Of a stretch of DNA of 64,000 bases, positions 1 to 12,410 are shown piece after piece. Both the position numbers and the translations under genes were made by a program. The notes under the pieces are model-generated. The model did not search any database. It was not told the DNA's origin and saw only the letters and a program-made list of their open reading frames with translations. Origin of the DNA: Rotaria sp. Silwood1 (Eukaryota > Rotifera > Eurotatoria > Philodinida > Philodinidae); contig CAJNOP010000300.1 in the NCBI GenBank assembly GCA_905250075.1, positions 34,919 to 98,918 of the forward strand, in the 5' to 3' direction. Position 1 is the stretch's first letter, and the number at the start of each line of letters is the position of its first letter.

Positions 1-1408
1 TTGATTTGAACTTGAGGAAATTGAATCTAGTTGAATGAGGAAGTATCACTGATTTCATTCTTCCTCAAGGGTCTCTTTCCTCACTTGAATCTGTGCAGTG
101 TACTTTAATTAAGAAAAATTTTATTTTCAACGTGTGATAAAAGGTAAAGAACGATGCTGAAACATATTTAAACATAGCTTCAATAATTTTCATCAGGCGG
201 CTCCATTTTGCTTTCATTTGCGCAGCAAGAATTCAATAAAAAATGGAGAATAGCGCACTGTGTTGACTGTCAGCAGTGGTTTTTTTCAACTTCTAAGAAA
301 AATTAGCACAGAGTTAATACTCAGATGAAGTGACGCTAAATCAACAAATGTTAACAACGATGAAAATGCCGTAAAGAGAAATGATTTAACTAAGTCTGAT
401 TCACATTGTTCAAAAGACAGACAAAACACTTTTGATATGAAAATGATCGAAGTGTGTTCTGCCAATAATTCCATTTTCGATGTGATGGAGACCACATAAC
501 TATTTCAACAATGAGTTTTTGAAGCCAATTTCATAAAAAGAAAAGATTTTTTCCAAAGTGATTTTTAACGCTGGCACGAGATGTTTTGAACATTCTTGTC
601 ATTGTTTAGGAACGTAAAAACCCAAAAAATCGAGAACTTTGACCTTCGTATCTATCGGTGAGAGCTCAATCAGTAAATCAACACTTGTAGCTAAAGTATG
701 ACTTGCTGCAATACAAGCAAAATTATCCACCACTCAAAACGGAATAAGTAAGAATCGCTGTGTTTGATTAATATTGCTGCTCATCTCGAGAAGGAAACGT
801 AGCTCATTCAGTCTATTCTTTTCGACAACTTTTCGAAGATCAACGATTCTCAGGTAATCCTCAATGTGTAGGGTGTGGGTGTGGACGTGGGTATGTTATG
901 AGTCAAAAGGTGATCAAGACCCATACCCACGCTTTTATCATATTTGTTTTGAACTATATTTTATTTTGTAGCTTCGATGGTGTTCGCAGAACATGTCCCA
1001 ATGCTAATTCAGCACTGGTATCAATTATTGTTAATACTATCACCAATTAATACTAAACATCAATCAATAATCATCGTGTTGATATTGCAACATGCTTCAT
1101 CTTCATGAAATTCGATAAGCGGTTGACTGCTTCTCTCATACAAAATATAAGTTGTTGTTGCAAAAGTTTTCCCTAGTCTGTTAACTATTTGACGACCTTT
1201 GATCATTGTGCATCATATTTTTTACTGGATTCAAAGGTAATTCAGAACGATGCTCATCTCCGTAATTTTCAAAGATACTAAAATAAAATATTCTAACGTG
1301 AGATTTAAAAGATTTTGTTTATGTTTGTATTATGAACTTCTTAAAAAGAATTATATTTTTCATTCGAATTTTTAAAGAGTAGAATGATGAATAAAAGAGT
1401 CTTTAGTT
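1..1408. other. gene-poor region, 3' of the eIF4G-type gene
   Basis: I see no open reading frame with coding character here. The only structured feature is the telomere-like inverted element at 866-932, listed separately. The rest is AT-rich sequence, so the missing C-terminal domains of the neighbouring eIF4G-type gene are not visible here either. Confidence 0.4.
866..932. repeat. telomere-like GT-rich/AC-rich inverted element
   Basis: A G-rich run built from GTGGG-type hexamers (868-897) is followed after about 20 bp by its C-rich complement (about 919-932, CCCATACCCACG), so the strand can fold back. It is one of at least nine such short elements in the window. The unit resembles the TGTGGG telomeric repeat reported for bdelloid rotifers. 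Confidence 0.65.
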
Positions 1409-4400
1409 AATTTTCTTCCTGTTCGGTAAATGAACGATCTTCTTCAAGTTTCTTTTCAATGCCTGATTCTTTTGTTCGTATACATCGTGGTATTAATTTA
1501 ATTGTCTATAAAAAAGAATAAATCAGTTGGACCGTTATTTAATTCTCATCAAAAAAAAACTTTACCAATCGTACTTGATTTCGTTTATCATTTGATTGTA
1601 GTTGTCTTAAAATATTAGCATGAGAGTGATTTTCTATTCTATCTTCTTCTTCGTTTATACTCAATTGTTGTTTTATTTCACTATTGTAATTATCATTTTT
1701 ATTGTTATGCTGTTGTTGACTACTTCCACTATAGGCACTGCTAATAGTAGTTTCACGATTTAAATGTTCTTGTTCATGAATTTCATCAATTGTTGTCGGT
1801 TTAGTTTCAGAACGACAAGTGCCCCATGCAGTCTAATTTATAGAGTTTTTATTTTAGAAAAAAAAATTTATTTGAAACATCATCATTGGCAAGGTAAATC
1901 TATTGACATTAGAGAAAATCTCTGCACCTTATCTTGAAGTATAACTTTTCTTTTTAAGGAGTTTGTATCTTAGATTACTTTCAAAATCAATTGAATATAT
2001 CAGACTAATTATTATCTTCTATTCTGAAATGTAAGTACACTTCTCAAGGAAAACTTCTTCTAAATATATTACAAAATTCTCTTGTATACGGAAAAGATTT
2101 CAATAGATGTTTTCACTTTCATTCTGGCTTCTTCTGTTGAGTTCTTCATGATACAAAAATACAACATTTAGGTTTTCTCAACAGTTAGATATTTATTCTT
2201 CTACTTACTTGTCTTAATTCTAGAAGATTCTGAATCATAAAACGAATACGTGCTGATATTTTTCCTTCTTTGACAATAGTATTTAATTCACAATAAAGTT
2301 TTTCCAATTTGGACTTCTTTGTATGCTAAAACAAAATTTCAAATTTAACAGTTGAATCTATAAAAGTGAACATACTTTTTTCTTAGCTTTAGCATCAAGT
2401 TTGTCACCAATAGCACGTAAAAGATCACATAAACATTCAAGACTTACTTCATCAGTTTTATCACGAAGTAAATATTCAATACAATCATATATAATAGTAT
2501 CAGTTAACATTTGTACTTGAAATAGCTCACCAATAAAACTAAAATAATCAAAAGATTTTACTTTTGTTTTTGTATCGTATAGAATTTTACATCCATATGC
2601 GACAGAATTTCCTTCATAATAAATCAGATTTTAATGACAAGAAAAGCAAACGTTGATTCTAATAAGAATGCATAAGAAGAATTTTCATATATCAAAGAAT
2701 AAATATTGTAGGTTTTCTTTATTGATGATAGTTTTTAGTGAATTGAAGAAAAAACAAATTGAAATTAATCTTTTAATAAATCTTATGAGATTGAAAGCTA
2801 TACGTATCGGATATCATCATATGATTGCGAAAATATCTCAATTATATTAAATTGAGAAATGCCGTGATAGTTCCAAATCCCAAAAAATCATATTTTTCTT
2901 GTCCCACAGGATACTCAGGACACGTTAAATTTTTTTTTTCTGCTGGATTCTGATCAAAACTGTTTAATCGAATCGTAACCAGAATATTCTCGAAGCTTAA
3001 GCACAAAATCATAAATTCTTGCAAAAAAAAAAGCAATCTATAAGACAGTAAAAATTTGAACTAACAGAATCATTTATGAACGACAATCACATTCGAAAAC
3101 CAAATTAGCCATCGATCATAACATGACTAGAATTATACAGTGAGTAAAAGACAAATTTTTAAAGGGTCTGGGACTAAGAGAACAAAACATTCGAACCGTA
3201 ATAAAAAAATAAGAGTTAAATTTTCTATGATTTCTAGTGAACTATCTTATATTATCATATAACAATCAAAGAAAAATTCAGGCAAGATAATAACAAGCAT
3301 GACATTCGTCAGCTGAGTTGATCTCAAATGAATAAGTTCTTCAAAACTTTGATCTCTCATATCTTAAAGCGGATTCTAACAGTCTAATCTATTTATCGTT
3401 ATCATCATATAAACCTTTTCCGCTCTATTTTATTGTCGTTTTTACTATTAATTTATAGTTCATAAAAATACCTACACAATATTGCCTAATTTTCTTCTTT
3501 TAGCTTTAATAAGATCTTCTAATTTTTCAGCTTCTTCTTGATGTTTTTTTCTCATCTGTTATAGCTTCAAGTTCAAGTTTTCTTTTTTTCATATTCGATT
3601 TCTTGTTTATCATCAGTATTGAATTCTTTTCGACAACACACTATTAATAATTGACGAAATCTATATTTTTCTGATCTGCCATCTTGATCTATTACGTCAA
3701 CGTGTTTCTAGAAGACAAATTCAAATAAATTTAAATCGATAATAGAAAATATACTTTTCGAAATTGTCTACATAATTTTGCGTATAGAAAACCATATTGT
3801 GGTTCATCAACAGCCTAATACACGAAACATATTTAGTGTAATTAAAAAACATTAAGAAGAAAATTTACTTTAGAATGCAATATCATAACCATTCCTTGTA
3901 GTTTTTCATAAGAATCAATTTCTAAAGTTGCAAGTTGTTTTTGTAATTGATCATATGTTTGTGGTGTTAATTTATTTAATATGAATCTAACATCACATAA
4001 AAATCTATTATCAGCATCAATTTTATGTTGGTCGACTGGAATGTAAGTATTTGTAACTTGATTACTAAAATCAGGTTCAGTTGATACATGAATTTCTATT
4101 TTATGACTTGAACCGCTTGTTAGACTTGGATTATTTTGATCATGTGTTAATGATTTCCGATTAGTACGTAATGATTTTTGACGACATGCACGATTCTTGC
4201 GTCGTTGACTGGTTGTATCAGTATATGAATGACTTGTATTATCATTACTATTATTTTTGTCACATTGATTAACAACAATATCAAGACCAACAAGACGTTG
4301 TGGAACCGGAAATGGTGCTGAACTATCACGAATACGTAAAAGTTCTTGACGATCATAATGGAAACGTTTTTTTGGTGATACCAAAGATTTTTCATCATTG

Positions 4401-6015
4401 ATTATTAGTGTTTGTTGTGATTTCAGCAAATTCTTACTAATTTCTTCAGTCACGGAAGATATTGGATTATCAGACTAAATAATCATAAAGAAAAGAAAAA
4501 CAATTTCGATAATCAATTCGATGTTGTCTTCTATAATGCTCAGCCTCTGTTATGATGTTTTTTTTTCTAAACTAATATATTGGTTATGCATAAATTTACT
4601 AAAGAAAATGAACAATCAAGTATCATCATTTTCTATGCCATGTTATGATTGTAAACAAAAATCTTAGAAGTATGAATGTAAGTTGATGCACTTAGATCTT
4701 TTTTGTACTCTACATCAGCATTATCATGACTTTCATTAGCTGACTATTGAAATTGAATTTAAATCGAAAAGATTTGGTTATATGTCAAACATCAATGGTG
4801 TATTGTATGATTGGAAAAACAAATATTTCAAATAAAAATTTCGAAGAATATTTAATATATTCATTTTTATACCTTATTTATTTGAATATTGGAAGAATTA
4901 GCAAGTATGTCAGCATATTGTTGTGGAACTTTAGCTTGTTTTTTTGTTTTATTTGTTGATTTAACTGTATTTGTCGTAGTTGATTCAATAGGTCGATTTT
5001 CACTCATTATTATTGTTGAAGATCCCGCTGATATCGTCGTAGCCGAAGTTATGGATTGTGTAGAAACTTCTACGGGTTTATGTAGTACTGAATCAACAGG
5101 AAATAATGATTTTTTCTTTCGTCTTTTCTTTCTTCTAGATGATATTATTGGTGCACAGAAATTCGATTGTTGAATATGTTGTGCTATTGTAGGCTGATAT
5201 GCTGCTACAGTTGATTCATCGATCTATAAAAAAAGAAATTTCACTTTGATTTATTTGGTTTATATAAGAGAATATGTATACTTTTGTATCTTGTATTCGA
5301 TGAATTTGTATTTGTTCTGTTAAATCAGAGAGTGTATCTGGTGGCTTCTGTAGTGTTTTTGGTTGATTGGGAATTGTTGACGGTACTGGAGACGTTGGAT
5401 AAGCTGATAAAAACAAAAAAACAACAAGAAATTTATTTATTTTATAAATAAGAAAAAATTTACTTGGAAACAATGGTTGTGAATAACCAGTTGATACTGA
5501 TGGAAGACTATTATTTCTCGGTGCATACATTAAAGAATATTCATTTTGTGAGATCAAATGTGAATAATTTACATTTGCATGTGATGGTTGTAGTAAAGAA
5601 ACCGTTGAAGAATTCTGTTAAGAAAGAATATTTGACATAATATCTATCAAAGTTTTCTTGTTAGACTAACCATTGGTCGTAGATTATTGGCAGATATAAA
5701 TAATGTTGGAGGAACATGAAATCGTTGAGGATAATCTTCAGACATTTGTTGATTGATATACTAAATAGATATGTAAAGTTTATTTAAAATTAAAAGAAAT
5801 TTTATATTTACTGGTTGATGATTCATTCGTAATTCATATGGTGCTTGATTCCATACTTGTACAGGGGATGCTAAAAAGAAATATAATTTCAATAATAATT
5901 TTGATAAGTTAATCTTACGTTGTTCTATACGATTATTTGATATATAAAATCCAGGTATCTGTGGATGTGATGCTGCTGGATTCGAATAAAATGATGCTTG
6001 ATCTGTATTATTCAT
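1409..6015 (-). CDS. EIF4G: eukaryotic translation initiation factor 4 gamma (eIF4G-type), frame-disrupted
   Basis: This is the scaffold of the cap-binding complex, joining eIF4E, eIF4A and eIF3. About 14 exons run from ATG at 6013-6015 to TAA at 1409-1411, most split by 50-70 bp introns. The N-terminal exons are Gln/Ser/Pro-rich. The exon at about 3869-4476 carries the eIF4E-binding Y-x4-L-L motif (YDRQELL) and then the start of MIF4G (ILNKLTPQTYDQLQKQ). MIF4G continues through about 3755-3815 (DEPQYGFLYAKLCRQ), 3467-3709, 2376-2563 (FIGELFQVQMLTDTIIYDC, SLECLCDLLRAIG), 2211-2328 (ARIRFMIQNLLELR) and 1567-1834 (TTIDEIHEQ). It ends soon after MIF4G, with no MA3 or W2 domain visible. In exon 3467-3709 the frame breaks twice, each time by one extra A in an A-run (plus-strand T-runs near 3578-3589 and 3544-3550). 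The intron at about 2564-3466 is unusually long. Family assignment is firm; whether this copy is functional is open. Confidence 0.88.
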
Positions 6016-8302
6016 TGTGGAATGTGAATGTGGCTGGTTTATGGTTTTTTTTGAATGTGAATCTAGAAAAAAGAAATTTTAGTTCATATGTTGCATATAT
6101 TAGAAAAAAATGCTTGTATTGTAGTAATTTGAAGTGTAATTACATTATCTGGCATCTTTTTTTTATATCTTGAAAGCTTTTGTTTATAAACTCAACTTTT
6201 TCTCTCACGAAAAATTTCGTGATCAATTAGCAATGAATATCTATCATAACAATCTTAATCTAATATTCTTTATCGTCTTCATTCAATCTTAAATCAATTT
6301 TTATTGTAAATGATAATTTGGGTACTCTATTTCAGGAAAATGTTTCACGAATTGTTTTTGATTTCAATAGCAACTAGCAGATTTTCGATACTAATTACAT
6401 AGTTACTGTGTATTATAGATCTATATTAGCGGCATAGACTGTACAAGGTTTAGGAGTAGGATAGATTTCATTAGATTTATAGGTGAATGTAACAGTTACT
6501 TTCGATTTTTAATTCTTTTTCGTCTTTTGTATTATCCAAGCTTTCAGCTCGTCAACGTGTGAAATTCTTAACTGTTGTATTTCTGAGTCGATTTCCATCA
6601 TCTTCTATATGAATACGCAAATAGAAAAATAATTATCAGATGCAAGAAAACATATTTCACGTATGAACTATTGCGATAAAATGGATAGTTTCAAGTTCAA
6701 TAAGGAGTTTTGAACAACTGAAAGTTTCTGTTGAAGTAAATAGTAATTTATCATAGAAACTCCTGTGATCAAAAATGTAAGTCATCTTCGTAATTAAAAT
6801 TGATTTGCTCTCCAACAGTTTCAAACTGAAATAGAATTACAATGGTAAAAATTTTGTTCAAAGATGTATATTCAAGCTATCTGAATGAATATTCTTTTTC
6901 AATTTTTTATTAGTTTCAAATCCAACTAAATGATATTTTTCTATTCGTTTCTCGATGCTAAATTGGAATCGAATATTGTCAAGTTGTTTCAGAACTAACA
7001 TTGAGAGTAAATTGGCATTTACAAAGAATGACTCATTTTTCGGTTTATGTGCTGAGTTTTCTACGTAATTTAACACTTTAATTAAAATAAAAACGATACA
7101 TTTGTAAATATTTTATCAGGTTTTATTCAGTTTTATATATAAGTAAATAATAAAAACAATATCTTTGAATATTGCATATCCTATACGTTCCTTTAAATAC
7201 GATTAATGCATAAATCAAAAAAAAATATAATTTCCTCGTGTAAAATGATAAAAACAATTCAAAACTATCTTTAACAATGTAAACTTTGTTTTTTTTATCT
7301 TCATAGGGATGCGAGTATGAGTAGATGCAAATAGGTATGGGCGAAGATCTTTTTTGGCGACTCAGGTTGAACTGTAGGTTTAAGATGAATTATGTATGTT
7401 GGTGTACTTGTTGTCATCTAAGTTCACATTGTGCCAGAAAAACAGCAACAAAAAGTCGAATAAACACATGTAATTAATACTATAATTATTCAATTACAGC
7501 ACTTGACCTCCTCAACAGTTTGTCTTTAAACGTAACAAAAAGATATGAAAAATGAACGGTAAGAACATGATCTAAAAGTTCGTAAACTATCATGTTCACA
7601 TAATTTTGGCTTGTTTTTTATTTTTCTTTTTTCAGTAATAAACATTTGATTCGAATTTAGTTGGTTAGCTTGTTAGTTTTAAGAACGAGAAAACGTGCAG
7701 AAGTCTCTACGTCAGTTTCCAACACTTTTAGTTTTAATCATAGTTAAAATAATCTTCGAAGCAAATAATATTGACCAAATTTCGTTTATCCATAACAGTA
7801 TATTTAGCCGATTATAGGTAACTATTCACGTCTACTAGCATATTAGTTTTTCTTAATAAACATCATAGCATGGGTGTCTATAAACCTCAAGGTTATGGGT
7901 CATCTTGCTAAACATTTTCTCACGTGATCGCTGCATTCTAACTATATATTTATCATTCAATACAAAGAGTCGTCAAAATCCACGTTCGAACTCATCTGCT
8001 TATTATTTTTATAGCTATGTTAGTATTTGACGTACATATAATTAACTTGAGAACAAGTATCAAAACAAAAATAGAACTTTCTGTTCTTTCGAGCATATGG
8101 AATCGTTTCGCTTGAATAAATACATCAGTAAACAAGATTACGAAGTCTGTGAATCAAAATCTGATATGGTTAGCATATTCCACATATTTTTATGTGATGG
8201 ATTTATTAGTGAGAATTCTATGTTCTACAGCAGTTTTTTGGAAGATTAACATTGTGTTCTGAGTATGTTGAGACCTATCATGTCGTTTCTTCACTCAAGT
8301 TT
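6016..8302. other. intergenic region, nothing recognised
   Basis: AT-rich sequence upstream of the eIF4G-type gene. Short open frames exist (for example 6858-7076 on minus), but they lack family resemblance, splice context and coding-like composition. A weak GT-rich patch near 7310-7362 may be a decayed member of the telomere-like repeat family. Confidence 0.4.
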
Positions 8303-9125
8303 TCAAAACATTTGATGATAGAAGGAATATTTTTTGAGTAGAAACTCGTAAAACACTAGAGCCAGTATCACACATATATAGACGCTGATAGGTACGCTAC
8401 TTTGTTTCTCCATGATATTGAGACGCTTGAGAACATCATCGATAGCTGTTTGTAATTTGTCAACGCTGTTAATATTGTATTCGATTGTAATAGGGACTCT
8501 TAAGTTTTCTTGGTCGTGCAGAATTTTTGCGGTATTATCAGTCAATGTTTCCTTCGATCGTAATAACTTTTCATGATCATTGGTGACAAGAATATCTCCA
8601 TATTGTTTTTCATGTTGGTCGTGCTTCTCTTTTTTGTCGATCAGCTCATTTTGACAGTCTTCAATCGGCTTCTTATTCATTCTATCAATTTCGTCAATCG
8701 TTTGTTTTAGCTCGTTCTCGTATTGATCGACAATTGCACGTATAGACATGAATGCTTCTGTGATTCTGCCTTTGTTAACATTTTCATTCGAATTGATCAT
8801 TTGTCGTACATTTTTTAAAGCTTCTTTCTAAGATAATTGCACGCTTTCAAGGTCATGTTTCAACTAAATTCAATGAAAAGCTTTTTAATGAAACAAAACG
8901 TACACAGTATCGAATACTGACCTCTTTCTCTACTTGTTCTATAATGTCGTCAATGGCTACAAAGTTGTGGTCATAGTGTTTAGACAATTGATAGACACAG
9001 CAGATCACTTTCTTGCAGTTGTAACACCAATACTTCAGGTTTTCATCCGGATTTATTTCGCGTCGCATGGATTCTACAGGTTTTAGCTTAATAGACACTC
9101 TTTCATGTGTGGTAATAGGTATGCA
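8303..9125 (-). pseudogene. TRIM-like B-box / coiled-coil / membrane-anchored protein, interrupted
   Basis: Two exons can be traced. The first (about 8924-9125) encodes a B-box-type zinc finger half: WCYNCKKVICC, then SKHYDHNF, matching C-x2-C...H-x2-H. One expected cysteine is displaced and the first C-x2-H pair is not clear. A GTCAGT donor follows EQVEKE. The second exon (from about 8863) continues LKHDLESVQLS, then meets an in-frame TAG at 8828-8830, after which the same frame continues KEALKNVRQM and a long helical, probably coiled-coil stretch rich in Glu, Lys, Asp and Gln. It ends with a hydrophobic segment (VPISVYICVILALVFYEFLL) next to the C-terminus, suggesting a tail anchor. The stop splits zinc finger from coiled coil, so the copy looks broken. 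No RING domain or clear start exon was found. B-box plus coiled-coil genes are common in rotifers; the function of this one is unknown. Confidence 0.6.
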
Positions 9126-10494
9126 TTAAAAAAATAATAGTACATTGACTCATCTCAAATGTGGTAAAAAAGAATCAGTAATTAAGATTATGAAAATTAA
9201 CATAATAATTTTTTTATCGTTTAAAAATGAAAGTGATAAAATGAGAATGATGACAAAATAATGGAGAGACTTTGACTTTTTTGAAATCATGCAATTTTCA
9301 AAAGTTTTCTTGTGAATCTTTATAGTATCTATGGAAACTACCGCCAGCTTTTAAGATGGTACCATATCTTAGGAACCCAAACTCAATAAAAATACAAGCG
9401 TATGTTTTTTTGAGTTTCGATCATCTTTCTGTAGCATCGTTGGTTAATAGGGGTCCGGGGCGGATAGGGTCGTGAAAAACTGACCTGTTTTGAGTCCTGA
9501 TAGTTACGCGAGTAAGAAAGTACACTTAGATTGATAGATTAGCACGGTATATCGCGCAACCGATCGAATCGTTGGCTTCTTCTTTTTAGTGTTTAGAAAA
9601 TAGAGTTGTACCTGAATTATTCAATGCCATTCCAAGCGATCAACAATGATACGATTGAATTGTATTTTAATCTAAAAGTAATACAAAAAAAAATATTTCA
9701 GGTTTAGTTCATGATGAAGATAATATCTAGGTATAAAGATAAAACTGGTTTTGGTTTCTCTCCCTGGTTATACCCTTTTTCTGACAGTTGTGAAGTAGGC
9801 TAGAGTCATCTTAATTTAAATAGTCCGTCGTAATGATTTACTTCATTGCAGATTAGTCAGCAGATAATTCTCAAGGAGCCTTTAGCCACTATCAATAATT
9901 TGATGTCAATAAACTTTCGTAAATATATAGAGAGATTTTTAGGCCTTTTATATCGAACACTAATAAATACATTGCAGTTGAACGATTTCATGAAGGAAAT
10001 TAGCTGTACTGCTTTTAGTGCAATGTATTATATGATTTTTTTCTCTGGTAATCTTCACACGAACTGTTGTAGCCATTAGAACTTTGAAAAGTAAAGATTG
10101 AATTTGTTCTCATCACTCAAGCTTTACTTTTCCACTTGATTCTTCTTATGCCGAACCTAGGTTTTCTTCATACACCAAAAGACAAGGACCGATCATCTCA
10201 CTTTTCAAACTCATCATCCGTGACATCACAGTTTTTAGTGTTGCGAATATTCTAGAGAGTTCCGAAAAACATTTTCTGTTGTAATACCTATACGTTCCAT
10301 CTGACAGAGTCAGCTCATTGTAGGTTTAAATAGGTATCTCTGGGACGAAATTGTTAGCTGTGAGCTTCAACTGCAAATAAATTATGGTAACAAAAAAAAG
10401 ACATTTTCTCATTGAAAATTTCGAGATCTATTCGGATCTGGCTTAAAAAGATTAATCAAAGATAAACTGATAAATCCACATCATATTGTGATTT
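9126..10494. other. intergenic region, nothing recognised
   Basis: No supported gene. The open frame at 9846-10079 (plus) has no recognisable motif and no splice or start context. A small GC-richer patch at 9450-9475 (ggggtccggggcgg) stands out but has no partner that I can find. Confidence 0.35.
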
Positions 10495-10502
10495 TCACTG
10501 GC

Positions 10503-10841
10503 CAGACATGGGCAAGTCAAGTCCTTTTTTAAGTTGAAACAAGTCAAGTCTAGTCAAGTCAGACTTGACTTGACTTGACTTGAGAACGACCGTGACTTGG
10601 CTTGACTTGACTTGTGACTTGGCCTTCAAAGTCAAGTCACAAGTTAAGTAAAAAAATGGACATGTTTTTGAAATTTATGCGTCTAATTCTTGTCTACACT
10701 AAAAGTACCTATGAGAGCAGAAGCAAAGAAAAATAAATTCTTTCATGTATTTCAGATAAGTGGCGGCCAGATGAGAAAACATAGTCAGCTTTTGACTTGA
10801 CTTGACTTGAATCTTAAAAACCTCTGACTTGCCCATCTCTG
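10503..10841. mobile_element. hAT-like non-autonomous element with TGACT-rich interior
   Basis: The 339-bp element has inverted ends: CAGACATGGGCAAGTCA at 10503 and its near complement ending at 10841 (right end in reverse reads CAGAGATGGGCAAGTCA). The flanks are TCACTGGC (10495-10502) and TCACTGAC (10842-10849), 7 of 8 bases identical, which fits the 8-bp target duplication of hAT transposons. The interior at about 10530-10640 and 10793-10810 is made of TTGAC/GTCAA pentamers in both orientations. There is no transposase. Confidence 0.75.
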
Positions 10842-11023
10842 TCACTGACTATGTCTTGATGTGCTCATCTCGCTTACTTATGAAACCAATTCTGTTGTGA
10901 CGCAATAGAATTTATAGAGGGTATATAAGGATATTAAATGATTCATAGAAGTTTTTTACAAGCACTGCATATGAGTGTAGTCGAGAGAAATACTCACAAC
11001 CACACCCGATATTCGGTATAAAT

Positions 11024-11347
11024 CAGAGATGTCCATCGCGACTCGAAAACTGTTGCTGCCGCGCCGTGATGAATTTCCAAAACGTGCGCCGCTGCCGCGA
11101 TGGTACTCGAAAAAAAGTTTCGAATTTCATTGCTGTGAATGTATTGAAATACAATTCTTGTCACTAATCGATGAGATTCATTGAGTACTAGAGTGTTACG
11201 CTTGTAGACACTCAATTTTTGGCAAATTCATGAAGTTTTGGCAATGTCTTCTAAAAGGACCCTGCCGCTGCCGCGCCATGATGATTTAAAAAAAAATATG
11301 CAGCGCCGCTACCCGCTACCGCGGCAGCGGCGCGATGGACATCTCTG
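11024..11347. mobile_element. MITE with perfect terminal inverted repeats (copy 1)
   Basis: The ends form a perfect 19-bp inverted repeat, ATCAGAGATGTCCATCGCG at 11022-11040 and its complement at 11331-11349. Taking CAGAGATG as the true terminus, the flanking octamers GTATAAAT (11016-11023) and ATATAGAT (11348-11355) agree at 6 of 8 bases, compatible with an old hAT-type duplication. The interior is strikingly GC-rich for this genome, with CCGCTGCCGCG motifs in both orientations. A shorter relative lies at 29760-29864. No coding capacity. Confidence 0.75.
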
Positions 11348-11820
11348 ATATAGATTGTCAGTATACCATTCTCTATAATAAATATTGTACAGATGCTGTA
11401 TCGACAGGTTTTTTGCAAACGGTGCATGGTATTGAAACGAATATATATTTTAAAGTCTGTAAAAACCTACACAATTCCATTGATTTGATAAGGTTGATAC
11501 GTCTGATCCGCCTGTAGTAGCCACAGCATTCAAACAAGTCCAGTTCTGAGATAACTATTTCATTATAGATGACTCTACAAAAATTTTTAATAAAATATAT
11601 TCTGAAACTGGTTTTTCTCGAAGAATTGGAATTCTTTCTTAAAAAGAAATTCGAATTTGGGCAGAAAACGATCTCTACAATGGTTTTGCTTGGAATCGGT
11701 AATATTCAGTGCTAGCGCCGGTTCTTGTAACTTTCACTGTATAGTAGAGTTACTACGAATAAACTTGTGGCATGCGTTGCTAACCATTACTCACTACGGT
11801 GAAGTAGTTGAAGTCGAAAC

Positions 11821-12220
11821 CAGGACTCCGAATGGGCCGGCCCATGGGCCGAAAGTGTTTTGGAAATTACTATGAGACAAAAGCGGTTGGAAAGTTTTTT
11901 CGATAAGATTCTATGAGACACTAGCTCTGTGGTTTCGTAGAAACAGCATTTTTAAAAGTAGGTTGTTTTTGTCAAGAGTCAGAGCTCTCTTTCGAAAATT
12001 TTTAGTGTTTATAGATTCATATGTGTAAAATTTTTCAAAAAAAGAATCGTAACTGTGAAAAGGAACGACCTAGTTCAAAAAACGCAGTTCCTACGAAACC
12101 ACAGAGCTAGTGTCTCATAGAATCTTCTCGAAAAAACTTTTCAACTCCTTTTGTCTCACAGTAATTTCCAAAACACTTTCGGCCCATAATGGCCCATGGG
12201 CCGGCCCATTCGGAGCCCTG
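11821..12220. mobile_element. hAT-like foldback MITE with exact 8-bp target duplication
   Basis: The element is exactly 400 bp. It is flanked by perfect direct repeats GTCGAAAC (11813-11820 and 12221-12228) and its termini are CAGGACTCCG and CGGAGCCCTG. The two arms are complementary over at least 130 bp each (GGGCCGGCCCATGGGCC near the ends; GAGACACTAGCTCTGTGG further in), so nearly the whole unit is a palindrome. An 8-bp duplication with CAG...CTG ends is the hAT signature. There is no transposase gene inside. Confidence 0.9.
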
Positions 12221-12410
12221 GTCGAAACCGTCTTGGTAATTTCGATGATGGGTAGATGTTAACTAGAAAGTCTTGTATGACATACTCTGTTGTCTTCTTT
12301 TTTCGTATGATTTGTTTTCTCACTTTTACAGCATGCCAACACCTAACATTGTATCATTGCATGTCTTTGCGTCGTTTCTCTTCCTTTTTTTTTCTTATCA
12401 AATAAGCACT

